Source of the DNA: Desulfovibrio sp. UCD-KL4C
Lineage (GTDB): Bacteria; Desulfobacterota; Desulfovibrionia; Desulfovibrionales; Desulfovibrionaceae
Direction: 5' to 3'
DNA: 64,000 nucleotides
Assembly (NCBI RefSeq): GCF_006210265.1
Contig: NZ_VCNC01000003.1
Location: 248,001-312,000, forward strand
In this document: piece after piece, positions 27,190 through 36,167 of the stretch
Layout: each line of letters starts with the position of its first letter
Position numbering within the stretch: the stretch's first letter is position 1
Notes under the pieces: generated by a model
The model's input: only the letters and a program-made list of their open reading frames with translations
Databases searched by the model: none
What the model was told of the DNA's origin: nothing
Position numbers and translations under genes: made by a program

Positions 27190-28244
27190 ATGCGTAAATT
27201 ATCTATTTTTAGTCTTGCAGTTGGTTTTTTTTTTATTTTCACGTGTTTAACAGCTTTTGCTGAGAATAGTGAAATAAAGAAAATATTTATTGTGAGTAGC
27301 TATTCTGGCAAGGATCTTTGCGGTTTTCCACAATACCAAGGCGTACTTGAAGCAGTCGCCAAAGCCGGATTCAAAGATGGAAAGAATATAAAAATTTATA
27401 CTTATGCAATGGATTCAAAAAAAACTAATAATACTCCCCCATTAATTAAATCACAGGCTGGTATTGTTTTAGCTAAAATTAGAGATGTTCATCCGGATGT
27501 AGTCGTTGTTGTGGATGATAATGCTTTCGGAGCTGTCGGGTTGAAACTTTTAGATTCTGATATTTCAGTAGTTTTTTCTGGGATGAACGGACAGCCTGAA
27601 GATTATAATGATACTGTAAAATGGATGAATTCAAGGCAGAAACCAGGGCATAATATTACTGGAATTGTCGAAAAATTACATTTTGTTGAAGCTTTTAAGG
27701 TTCAAAAAAAATAATACCGGGGCTGACCAAAGCAGTTGTTATTTGTGATAATTCTTTTACAGGCAAGGCTGTGTTAAAGCAGATACAGCGTGAATTGTCT
27801 GAAGAGCCTGTTGATATTGTTTTTGACTTTAAAATTGCGCAGTCATGGGAGAGTTATAAGAAGCTGATTTTTAAACTTTCTTCTGATCCAAGTGTAGGAA
27901 CAATATATCCTGCAGCGACTCTGTTAAAAGATGAGAACGGTGTGACTCATGCGACAACTGAAATTATCAAGTGGACAGTTAAAAATAGTCGTAAACCTGA
28001 AATCCCGATAAATTACTCCTTTGCGCAGCTTGGTATGCTTGGCGGAGCAGGGGTGGACTTTATTTCAATGGGACGGCAGGCAGGGACGCTTGTATCTTTG
28101 ATTTTAAATGGGCACAAAGCAGGGGATCTTCCTATTGAAGATGCTAAGCGGTATGCCTTTGTTTTTAACCTTAACAGAGCCAAAGAGCTGGGGATAACAA
28201 TTCCCAGTGATATTTTAATGGCTGCAGATGTCATTTATAGGTAA
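27190..28244 (+). pseudogene. TrpX-like ABC substrate-binding protein, split by a frameshift at an A8 tract
   Basis: The reading frame from ATG 27190 encodes a signal peptide (MRKLSIFSLAVGFFFIF) and the first half of a periplasmic binding protein (KKIFIVSSYSGKDLC, DVVVVVDDNAFG, VVFSGMNGQPEDY). It stops at TAA 27712-27714 directly after eight A residues. The second half continues in the -1 frame to 28244 (PINYSFAQLGMLGGAGVDF, GRQAGTLVSLILNG). Adding one A, or slipping back one base at the A-AAA-AAA run, joins the halves seamlessly. So the gene is either disrupted, mis-sequenced in the homopolymer, or expressed by slippage. It overlaps the next hybrid kinase gene by 17 bases, so it probably is that kinase's ligand partner. 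Confidence 0.75.
27704..27711 (+). other. A8 slippery homopolymer at the frame break
   Basis: Eight A residues precede the stop TAA in the binding-protein gene. In the zero frame this reads CAA AAA AAA TAA; a -1 shift reads on as ATA ATA CCG. Such runs are known sites of polymerase slippage and of ribosomal -1 frameshifting. Confidence 0.5.
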
Positions 28245-31200
28245 TCAATTGTTTAGCTTGGGTAATAGCATAGAAAGTAGAAATCGTTACCGATTGTCTA
28301 CTCTAATGGTTGCATCTATCTGCGGTATTGCGCTTATTTCTGCTCTCTCTTTTGGTGGAGTTCTTTCTTACAGTTATATTAAGAGCTTAAAAGTAGAGTT
28401 TTATGATCGCGTCAATGCTGAAGGTGAAGGGCATAGCTTAGAAGTTTACAGTTTTTTAAATAGAGCTATGGCCCGTCTCGACGAGCTTAGTAGAGATAAT
28501 TCAATTAGAGTTACAATGATGCTCGGCGTTGATTATCCCCTTGCTGAAAAATTATCTGAATATGATCAGATTCCTCATGGCGTGGATTATTTTATCTTGC
28601 GTAAAGGTGATGATAAAATATTTTCGTCTACATCACAAAAGTATGATGAGAAAGTTGTTAGAGAAGCTCTTAATCATGCTCCTTCCCTCAGTATTTTATG
28701 CCATTCTTCGAATGGTAATTTCATTACGGTTTTTTCCGTCCCAATTCGTAGTAGGAATCAAATTGTAGGTAGTGCTGCTTGTGTTGTTGATCTCGCCAGA
28801 TCAGGGCTAGCTTCTGCTCTTGACTCCCGCGGTGGCAAGCTCCTTTTGTTTACCTCCGGCAAAGCTTTTGATTTGATGTCCGGTAAAACCCAAGAATTTA
28901 AAATGGGCGATGCTATTTCGGATAAAATGTTGCTAGCCAGTCTTGGCCGCAATCGTGGCGGTGTACTTTATCGCAGCACTCTAGTCCCCGGACTTTCTTA
29001 TTTTACATCTGATACTAGGCTTAACAAATCCATAACAAGAGCTTTTTTGCTTTCTTTGCCGTTTTTAGCAATCGTGACATCTCTTTGTTTTATTATTGTT
29101 TTAATCCTCAGCAATAAACTGGGTAAGCCTCTGCGTGTTATCAGTGATGCTGCTGAAGATATTTCAAAGGGGTTGGATTTAGATATTCAGACCAAAGGTA
29201 GTTGCATTTATGAAATAAGTGTTCTTGAGAAATCATTATCTTCAATGCTCGAAAATCTGCGCAAAACAAAAGATTTGGAAGAATATCAGTTCTTTTTTGA
29301 TAATGTTGGAGACCTTGTCTGCATTACTGATTTAGACGGTCTTTTTTGGGAAACAAATGGACAGGTTATTACGTTACTGGGGTACTCGCGTGAGGAGTTA
29401 CTAGGGAAAACTATTTTTGAGCTTATTCCTGCTTATGAACGATCATCTATGCGTACTGTTTTGCATGATATTTTAAGTGGCGGAGCAATTGATAGCTTTG
29501 AGTGTTCTATGGTGACTAAAGCCGGTCTGACAATTCATTGTGAAGTTCGTTCTAGGAAAATTGTATACCGCGGAGCAAATGTTCTTTTAAGTGTAGTGCG
29601 TGATGTTACGGATCGAAAGATCAATGAAGAAGAATTGCAACGCTATGCTGCAGAATTACTTAGCGCAAAAGAAGTTGAAGAACATAATTCAGCGCATCTT
29701 TCTGAAACATTGAAACAGCTTGAAGAAGCTATTACGCGCGCGGAAGTTGCGAATCAGATAAAAAGTGAATTTCTTGCACAGATGAGTCATGAGATCAGGA
29801 CCCCCATGAACTCAATTATGGGTATGGCAGATATGCTTAGAGACACAGCTCTTTCTTCTGAACAGAAAAGTTATGTCACTATTTTTAGTGATTCAGGCAA
29901 GGCTCTTTTGACGTTGATCGACGGTATTCTGGACTTGTCAAAAATAGAGTCAGGGAAATTGACTTTAGAAAAAGCTCAGTTCAATTTAGATAATCTGGTA
30001 GATGAAGTCTCTGGAATATTGTCTGTAACTGCGTGGAAGAAAAACCTTATATTCGCCTGCCATATTGATCCAGCCACCCCTGCGCTTATGATTGGTGATT
30101 CTACCAGAATCAAACAAATTATAGCTAATCTGTTAAGCAATGCAATTAAGTTTACCTCTGAAGGAACTGTATGTCTGGATATCTCAAGCCATGCAGGGGA
30201 TGATGGACTTCTTGTTCTATCTATCAAAGTTACTGATACTGGTATTGGTATATCAGAGGATAAAGTGGAAGTTATTTTTGATAACTTTACACAGGCGGAC
30301 TCTTCTACAACCCGTAAGTACGGAGGAACGGGGCTTGGTCTAGCTATTACCAGGAATCTTGTAACACTAATGGATGGTAATATTAAGGCTCAAAACATTG
30401 AGTCAGGCGGAGCCCTTTTCTCCGCTGAAATTACTGTTGATAAATTTGAAAAAGATGACCCTCTTGATGATAAAATCAGAAAAGTAATGCAGGGAAAAAA
30501 TGTTCTGGTAGTCGAGAAAAGTTTTGTTGTTCGTAGTTATATTTGCAAGTGTTTATCTAGTTGGGGTGGAAATTGTGTTCATGTTGAAAACAGTTTTCTT
30601 GCGTTAGATTCACTTAGGGGCAGCAACAAGGTCGACCTTGTTATTATTTCTGAAAAACTTGAAGAAGATGGGCTCGGTGAAGTTGAAGCCATTAATGATG
30701 TGTTGGAATCACCGTGTCCAGCAGTCTGCTTACTTTCTTCTTCTCCTGGAGACAGTAGCAATAGACCAGAAATCAATAAACTCTTCGGGGTACGCGGTAG
30801 TGCTCGCTGGCCTCTTACCCGCGGAGTTTTGCTTAACGCTATGCTTAATCTCTTTGACCCTGTAGATCCGGAATATGCAGAATCTGCGGCTGAAAAAGAG
30901 CTCCTGCCGACGAGAATTTTGCTTGCTGAAGATTCGGAATCAAATAGGGCGCTGGTCGAATTTTTTCTTAAAGATACTCCGTTCAGAATTACTTTTGCAG
31001 TGGATGGCGCAGAAGCGGTAGCAATGTATAAAAAACATAATTATGATTTAGTATTAATGGATATTAAGATGCCTAATCTTAATGGGTATGAAGCAACTAA
31101 AGAAATACGTACTTATGAAAAGACGAATGGGTATCCTGAAACTCCTATAGTTGCTTTGACTGCAAATGATTCAGCTCATGATTTTCAGCTCAGCCTTGAT

Positions 31201-31278
31201 GCTGGGTGTAGCGGTTATTTATCTAAACCTATTAAGAAGATTACACTGATTAAAAATATTTTAAAATATATTTCTTAG
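28228..31278 (+). CDS. Membrane hybrid sensor histidine kinase
   Basis: A 1016-residue inner-membrane kinase. TM1 near 28-50 and TM2 near 272-296 flank a periplasmic sensor domain. Then come a HAMP segment, a PAS domain (about 355-470), HisKA with MSHEIRTPMNSIMG, the ATPase domain with NLLSNAIKFTSEG and GTGLGLAITRNLV, and two receivers. The first receiver (about 764-880) reads VDLVIISEKLE where the acceptor Asp should be, so it is degenerate; the second has LVLMDIKMPNLNG with Asp near 945 and is intact. It overlaps the split binding-protein gene, whose product could deliver a ligand. No output regulator is adjacent. Confidence 0.92.
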   Translation: MSFIGNQLFSLGNSIESRNRYRLSTLMVASICGIALISALSFGGVLSYSYIKSLKVEFYDRVNAEGEGHSLEVYSFLNRAMARLDELSRDNSIRVTMMLGVDYPLAEKLSEYDQIPHGVDYFILRKGDDKIFSSTSQKYDEKVVREALNHAPSLSILCHSSNGNFITVFSVPIRSRNQIVGSAACVVDLARSGLASALDSRGGKLLLFTSGKAFDLMSGKTQEFKMGDAISDKMLLASLGRNRGGVLYRSTLVPGLSYFTSDTRLNKSITRAFLLSLPFLAIVTSLCFIIVLILSNKLGKPLRVISDAAEDISKGLDLDIQTKGSCIYEISVLEKSLSSMLENLRKTKDLEEYQFFFDNVGDLVCITDLDGLFWETNGQVITLLGYSREELLGKTIFELIPAYERSSMRTVLHDILSGGAIDSFECSMVTKAGLTIHCEVRSRKIVYRGANVLLSVVRDVTDRKINEEELQRYAAELLSAKEVEEHNSAHLSETLKQLEEAITRAEVANQIKSEFLAQMSHEIRTPMNSIMGMADMLRDTALSSEQKSYVTIFSDSGKALLTLIDGILDLSKIESGKLTLEKAQFNLDNLVDEVSGILSVTAWKKNLIFACHIDPATPALMIGDSTRIKQIIANLLSNAIKFTSEGTVCLDISSHAGDDGLLVLSIKVTDTGIGISEDKVEVIFDNFTQADSSTTRKYGGTGLGLAITRNLVTLMDGNIKAQNIESGGALFSAEITVDKFEKDDPLDDKIRKVMQGKNVLVVEKSFVVRSYICKCLSSWGGNCVHVENSFLALDSLRGSNKVDLVIISEKLEEDGLGEVEAINDVLESPCPAVCLLSSSPGDSSNRPEINKLFGVRGSARWPLTRGVLLNAMLNLFDPVDPEYAESAAEKELLPTRILLAEDSESNRALVEFFLKDTPFRITFAVDGAEAVAMYKKHNYDLVLMDIKMPNLNGYEATKEIRTYEKTNGYPETPIVALTANDSAHDFQLSLDAGCSGYLSKPIKKITLIKNILKYIS

Positions 31279-31300
31279 ATACTTTTTGTAAAAATATGAA

Positions 31301-31333
31301 TAAACCCCGTTTTTTTTTTTAAATCGGGGTTTA
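31301..31333. terminator. Intrinsic terminator between hybrid kinase and NifU-like genes
   Basis: TAAACCCCG and CGGGGTTTA pair around a T-rich loop between two convergent genes. The hairpin is followed by ACTTTAAG on the plus strand and preceded by a run that gives T-rich tails on the minus strand, so it may serve both genes. Confidence 0.7.
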
Positions 31334-31361
31334 ACTTTAAGTAAAGCTGAATTTATAAAGA

Positions 31362-31799
31362 CTATCCTTTTTTACTCCTCTCCAGCCATACTCCCAAAGC
31401 TTCCTGTAAAGCTGAAGATGCTAGGTGAGCACAGTGTTTCTTATCTTCCGGGACTTTGCCGAGAGTTTTGATAATATCTTCGCCATCAATTTCAGACGCC
31501 TCATCAATTGTTTTTCCCGTGGATAGTTCGCAAACTGCGTCCGCGCTTACGATGCTGGCCCCGCAACCGGTTGTATAAAATGATGCTTTACATATTCTGT
31601 TGCCATCAAATTTGAGAAATATTTTTATATTGTCAGTACAACTTCCTGTCATTTCTCCAACTGAATCAGGTTGTTCCATAATTGCTGCAAATGAAGGGTT
31701 TTTCCATCTGGCAGTAGTTTCCGCGCCGAACATATCTACAGCAGCGTTGTCACATTCATGCTGTATATCTGAAAGTAAACAGTCTAAAGGATCAATCAT
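31362..31799 (-). CDS. NifU/IscU-like iron-sulfur scaffold protein
   Basis: A 145-residue protein with the three conserved cysteines of the IscU/NifU N-terminal family: C54 in GSCTDNI (with Asp56 at the stabilising position), C79 in TTGCGAS and C123 in KHCAHLASSAL. Together they assemble a transient cluster for transfer to apo-proteins. The usual cysteine desulfurase partner is not in this window, so it may be a specialised scaffold. A plausible but weak start site precedes ATG 31799. Confidence 0.85.
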   Translation of the reverse strand: MIDPLDCLLSDIQHECDNAAVDMFGAETTARWKNPSFAAIMEQPDSVGEMTGSCTDNIKIFLKFDGNRICKASFYTTGCGASIVSADAVCELSTGKTIDEASEIDGEDIIKTLGKVPEDKKHCAHLASSALQEALGVWLERSKKG

Positions 31800-32026
31800 T
31801 TTGTTCTCCGTGTTTGTTTGCTAGTTAGCAAAAAAAAATAGTAATATCCATTAACTGGGCTGGGCTAAATTTGCGTTCTTTCGCTTATAATTTGTATTTG
31901 ATAATATTAGTTGTAGAATGAGTGCATAAAGTCGAAATGCAAATTGTGTAGCATTGATTTATTTAAGAATATTATAAAAAATATCCAAATTTTAAACTAT
32001 ATATTGCGTACTGGGTGTATAAAAAG

Positions 32027-32923
32027 ATGGAACTAAGACAGTTAATATACTTTGTTGCAGTAGCCGAAGAGCTGCATTTCGGTCGCGCTGCCAAGCGAGT
32101 TCATATTGCGCAACCACCTTTTTCTCAGCAGATTAAATCACTTGAAGAAGAAGTGGGGTCAAAGCTGCTTGAGAGGAATAGTCGTAACGTTCGGTTAACA
32201 GTAGAAGGGCAATATTTTTATGAACAGGCTGTTCTAATTTTAGAGAGGATAGATCTGGCAGCTTCAACTGTTGGGAGAATGGCAAAAGGTGAAACCGGAA
32301 GAGTTAGAGTCGGTTTTATGGAGATTGCCATGGATAGCTTGGTTCCTGAAGCTATCAGAGCTTTCCGCAGCAGATATTCTGACGTATCGATTCTTATAAG
32401 TCAGCTTGGCGCCAGGGTTCAGCTCAAACGTATTCGCTCAGGAGATCTTGATGTGGGATTTACTACTGTGTTTATGCATGGGATGGAGGGACTTGAGTCA
32501 CTAAGACTGTTTTCTAAAAAGCATGTACTTGCCGTGCCAGATGATCATTTTTTTATACATAAGAAAAAATTGACTCTTAAGGACATTGCGAAGGAGAAAT
32601 TGATTATGTTTCCGCGGGCAGGACAGCCTGATTTATATGACTCTATGATGGAAACATTCAGTAAAAAAGGATTAGTGCCGATAATAAGTCAGGAGGTTGC
32701 AGGTCTTTCCGGGGCAGCTACATTGATTTCTTCCGGTATGGGAGTCGCCTTTTTACCGGATAATAGTCATGTCTCTCGTAAAGGAATCACTCTGATTCCG
32801 TTAGAGGAAGATTTTCCCTTAATGGATATTTATATGGTATGGAACAAGGATTCCTGTTCTAATACAGTTAAGATTTTTATGGAAAGTGTTGCTGAATATT
32901 TTGCGGTATCTAACAATATTTAA
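32027..32923 (+). CDS. LysR-family transcriptional regulator
   Basis: A regulator of about 298 residues. The N-terminal winged helix is typical (MELRQLIYFVAVAEELHFGRAAKRVH, shown here in part, then QPPFSQQIKSLEEEVG and LLERNSRNVRLT). The C-terminal co-inducer domain has GLEGLRL-like and SGMGVAFLPDNS segments. A GTG at 32015 adds four residues; neither start has a clear ribosome binding site, and I prefer the common MELRQL start. It is divergent from the NifU-like gene and just upstream of the FemAB-like gene, a possible target. Confidence 0.92.
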   Translation: MELRQLIYFVAVAEELHFGRAAKRVHIAQPPFSQQIKSLEEEVGSKLLERNSRNVRLTVEGQYFYEQAVLILERIDLAASTVGRMAKGETGRVRVGFMEIAMDSLVPEAIRAFRSRYSDVSILISQLGARVQLKRIRSGDLDVGFTTVFMHGMEGLESLRLFSKKHVLAVPDDHFFIHKKKLTLKDIAKEKLIMFPRAGQPDLYDSMMETFSKKGLVPIISQEVAGLSGAATLISSGMGVAFLPDNSHVSRKGITLIPLEEDFPLMDIYMVWNKDSCSNTVKIFMESVAEYFAVSNNI

Positions 32924-32972
32924 TGTCTTAAACTAATGAACTAAGGTTACGGGTTGTGTTAAAGGTCGAACA

Positions 32973-34142
32973 ATGACTGATATTCTTAATGGTTATGAAG
33001 TATCTTGGGCTGAATCCATTTTGCGGGTGGACAAAGAAGAATGGAACGATCTTGCGAGTCTGATAAATTTTCCATTTCTGGAGTGGGACTGGCTGCGTCT
33101 TCTTGAAGAAAGTGGATGTGTTTGTCTTGCTACGGGTTGGCTTACTGCGCATATGCTTGTTCGCTACGAAGGACGGTTGGTTGCTGCGGTCCCTTTATAT
33201 GTGCGAGATCAAAGTGATGGAGAGTTTATATTTGACCGTGTTTGGTTTGAGGTTGCTCAGAAAGGTGGCATTACTTATTACCCCAAATTAGTGGGGATGA
33301 GCCCGTATACACCCGCTTCAGGATATCGTTTTTTGATAGCACCTGATGTTAATGCCGGAAATATTATGCGTCTTGTATGCCAGACTCTAGATAGGTTTTG
33401 TGCGGTTAATAATCTTGGGAGCAGTGCGTTTAATTTTGTTGATCCAAACTGGACAGCAGAAATGGAAACTTACGGGTACGCAACATGGCAGCATCAGGGT
33501 TATCTCTGGGGAAACCATGATTATAAAAATTTTGAGCAATGGTTGGGGACACTTAACGGAAACCGCAGAAAAACTATTCGGCGAGAACGTAAAGCATTGA
33601 AAGCAGAAAAAGTTAGGGTTGAAATTTTGGTGGGTGATGAAATCCCTGATGAATACTTTTCTTTGATGTATAAATGCTATGCTTCAACTAATGATAAATT
33701 TGGGGTCTGGAGTTGTAAGTATCTTAATGAATCTTTTTTTAATGGGTTAAGTAAATCAATGCGTAAAAATTTACTTTTTTCCGTTGCCTTTAGAGAAGGT
33801 CACGAAGAACCTATTGCTATGTCTATGTTTGTATTTTCAGGGGATCAGATTTGGGGAAGATATTGGGGATGCTTTGAAGAGGTTCGGTTTTTACATTTTG
33901 AACTTTGCTATTATGCCCCGATAGAGTGGGCTATTGACAATAATATTAATTTTTATGACCCTGGAATGGGCGGAGAGCACAAAGCTCGGCGTGGATTTTT
34001 ATCGTCTCCGTGCTATAGTCTGCATAGATTTAGTGATTCTTCTATGGACTTAACTTTTAAGACTTATATCCTTGAAGTTAACACCCTTGAAAATGGCTAT
34101 ATAAATGAAATGAATGATATGATGCCGATTGTTAAAAGTTAG
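32973..34142 (+). CDS. FemAB-like GNAT acyltransferase (peptidoglycan recognition/biosynthesis family)
   Basis: A 389-residue cytosolic protein of the FemAB/GNAT-like (DUF482) type. Typical segments are FPFLEWDWLRLLEESG, AAVPLYVRDQ, the basic GNRRKTIRRERKAL, and the end YDPGMGGEHKARRGFL. Family members transfer amino acids or acyl groups, but the biological substrate is unknown. It follows the LysR gene by about 50 bases in the same direction. The stop overlaps the convergent esterase gene by four bases. Confidence 0.8.
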   Translation: MTDILNGYEVSWAESILRVDKEEWNDLASLINFPFLEWDWLRLLEESGCVCLATGWLTAHMLVRYEGRLVAAVPLYVRDQSDGEFIFDRVWFEVAQKGGITYYPKLVGMSPYTPASGYRFLIAPDVNAGNIMRLVCQTLDRFCAVNNLGSSAFNFVDPNWTAEMETYGYATWQHQGYLWGNHDYKNFEQWLGTLNGNRRKTIRRERKALKAEKVRVEILVGDEIPDEYFSLMYKCYASTNDKFGVWSCKYLNESFFNGLSKSMRKNLLFSVAFREGHEEPIAMSMFVFSGDQIWGRYWGCFEEVRFLHFELCYYAPIEWAIDNNINFYDPGMGGEHKARRGFLSSPCYSLHRFSDSSMDLTFKTYILEVNTLENGYINEMNDMMPIVKS

Positions 34143-34738
34143 TTATCAAGCAGAAAACTTCGTACTTTCTGATTGGTTTCTGTAACGTTATCGTATCCTT
34201 CAAAGTGGTGATCTGTTTCAAAAGAAACTACTTCAATATTTAATTTCCCAAGTATTTTTTTCATTTCTATTTGATCCAATACTTCATCCTGTTCACCGAG
34301 AAGAGCCAGCACTTTACCTTTTGCAGAAAATCCATTGTGAATGGCTTTTTCTATTTCTTTTTCAACTTCAGCAAATTTTTTAACATGCTGGGATGTGATA
34401 AGAATAGTTTTTCCATTCCCGAAGTCGTATACTTCGCCTAGACGTTTTTGCACAAGAAATGAAGGTGCAAGAGCTGGATTAATAAGCAAAGCAGGTATGT
34501 TGTGGCGAATATGCATAACCAAAGCATAAAGTCCTCCCATAGACGATCCTTGCAGTACTAGTGGGGAGTTGGAATTTTCTGCAATGATCTCTTCAAGAAG
34601 ATCAAGGCATTCTTCCGGATCTGCCGGAAAATCAGGACTGATAAGTTTATAGTCTGGAAAAGAACTTGTAAGAGCTGCAGCTTTTGAGTTGTTCCCAGAA
34701 GAGCCGAAACCGTGGATATTTAAAAAAATATTTTTCAT
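34139..34738 (-). CDS. YqiA-like alpha/beta-hydrolase esterase
   Basis: A 199-residue cytosolic alpha/beta hydrolase of the YqiA/UPF0227 type. The start NIFLNIHGFGSSGNN gives the oxyanion strand, QGSSMGGLYAL carries the nucleophile Ser, LLGEQDEVLD the acidic residue, and FETDHHFEGYDN the His. Substrate unknown; E. coli YqiA hydrolyses short-chain esters. It converges on the FemAB-like gene with a four-base overlap. Confidence 0.87.
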   Translation of the reverse strand: MKNIFLNIHGFGSSGNNSKAAALTSSFPDYKLISPDFPADPEECLDLLEEIIAENSNSPLVLQGSSMGGLYALVMHIRHNIPALLINPALAPSFLVQKRLGEVYDFGNGKTILITSQHVKKFAEVEKEIEKAIHNGFSAKGKVLALLGEQDEVLDQIEMKKILGKLNIEVVSFETDHHFEGYDNVTETNQKVRSFLLDN

Positions 34739-34972
34739 TGTATTGTAATCTAAAGTATATGTGATAAATGGTTGAATATGTTTTTCTAAGCTGTAAGAGA
34801 AATTATGACAAGGTGGCTTTTAAAGTCAAAGGATAATTCAAGGAACTGATTTTATGGCTGTAGACGGGGATTTGATTTGAAGGCATACTTCTTTACAGGT
34901 AAATAAATTCATGCAAAAAGTCTTTTTTTCAGTCTGTATAGCTTTATATTATTTCGTTACAAGGAGACCGGA

Positions 34973-36112
34973 GTGGAGAAGGATCATCCAGGAATAGTTT
35001 TTTTCAGCGGAGGGACAGCTCTTGCCGGTCTTTCTGGGCAACTCGCTGAAGTTAATCCTGAATGCTCATATATTATAACTACTTTTGATTCAGGAGGTAG
35101 TTCAGCTAAGCTTAGGAATATTTTTGATATGCCTGCTGTAGGTGATATTAGAAACAGACTGATATCTATTGCAGACACCAGTGATCCAGAAAAAGCTAGT
35201 ATTGTTAAATTGTTGAATACCCGTTTTCCCAAATATGGTGATAAAGAGGATTTAACAGGAGAATTGCAACACCTTGCCAATGGAACTCATCCTCTGATGG
35301 AAGATTTTTCAGATGTAGTTCGCAAAATTCTTTCGGATCTTTTTGCTCTTTTTCTTGAGTTGTCCGCAGATGAGTTTGACCCAGCGAAAGCCTGCTTGGG
35401 AAATATCCTTCTAGCTGCCGGATTTATGGTTCATAAGCGTGTACTTGCTCCACCTATTGCGCAATTTTCTAGACTTGTCAGAGCGAGGGGAATTGTTCGG
35501 GCTGCATCACTTGATAGTGGTCATTTGGCAGTGCGTCTGCAAAATGGTGAAATCATCGCCGGGCAACATCTTTTTACGGGTAAGGAAGTTCCGCCTGTTC
35601 CTTCGCCTATCGACGGTATGTGGACTTGCTCGGATATTGATGATCCGTGGCCGCGCTCAGTACATGCCTCATCACTGGCAATGATGCTTATCAAAGAAGC
35701 AAATTTGATTGTTTATCCAATGGGAAGTTTTTATTCCAGCATTCTTGCTTCGCTGATTCCAAAAGGCATGGGCCAAGCTGTTTCAAGAAATTCATGTCCT
35801 AAAATTTTTATTCCTAATCTTGGGTATGACCCTGAACTTTTCGGGCATAATGTCCCTTTGCAGATAGAAAAACTTTTAGAAGTATTACGAATGGATAATC
35901 CTGCAGAGATAAAAAAAGAATCTGTTTTAAGTGCTGTCTTGATTGATTCCGCGAACGGTGATTATCAGGATGGTCTGAATTTAGATATTCTGAAAACTCT
36001 TGGTATTAAGATATTCGATTGTAACCTTGTTTCCGAAAAGTCTGATGGGCTTATTGATCCGGATTTACTGGCCCCAGTACTTATGAAGCTTGCCATACAG
36101 GAAGAGCTTTAG
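34973..36112 (+). CDS. Solitary CofD-like protein (GAK-type paralogue)
   Basis: A 379-residue protein of the CofD/YvcK superfamily. It begins GIVFFSGGTALAGLSG and has IITTFDSGGSSAKLRN, FDMPAVGDIRNRLISIAD, CLGNILLAAGF and VYPMGSFYSSILASLIP. True CofD joins phospholactate to the F420 precursor; YvcK relatives regulate cell-wall metabolism. This protein is a clear paralogue of the GAK operon member at 42.8-44.0 kb, with the same DSGGSSA and PAVGDIRNRL segments. The GTG start at 34973 is supported by AAGGAG six bases upstream. It stands apart from the GAK operon, upstream of nfo. The substrate is unknown. Confidence 0.85.
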   Translation: MEKDHPGIVFFSGGTALAGLSGQLAEVNPECSYIITTFDSGGSSAKLRNIFDMPAVGDIRNRLISIADTSDPEKASIVKLLNTRFPKYGDKEDLTGELQHLANGTHPLMEDFSDVVRKILSDLFALFLELSADEFDPAKACLGNILLAAGFMVHKRVLAPPIAQFSRLVRARGIVRAASLDSGHLAVRLQNGEIIAGQHLFTGKEVPPVPSPIDGMWTCSDIDDPWPRSVHASSLAMMLIKEANLIVYPMGSFYSSILASLIPKGMGQAVSRNSCPKIFIPNLGYDPELFGHNVPLQIEKLLEVLRMDNPAEIKKESVLSAVLIDSANGDYQDGLNLDILKTLGIKIFDCNLVSEKSDGLIDPDLLAPVLMKLAIQEEL

Positions 36113-36167
36113 AATAAAATCTATCTGTTTCTCCAATTAATTATTTATAAATAAGGGTTACATTTTT

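Noticed and set aside
34911-34997. Small plus-strand ORF (28 codons) overlapping the solitary CofD start
   Set aside because: It has no convincing ribosome binding site and overlaps the CofD start codon in another frame.
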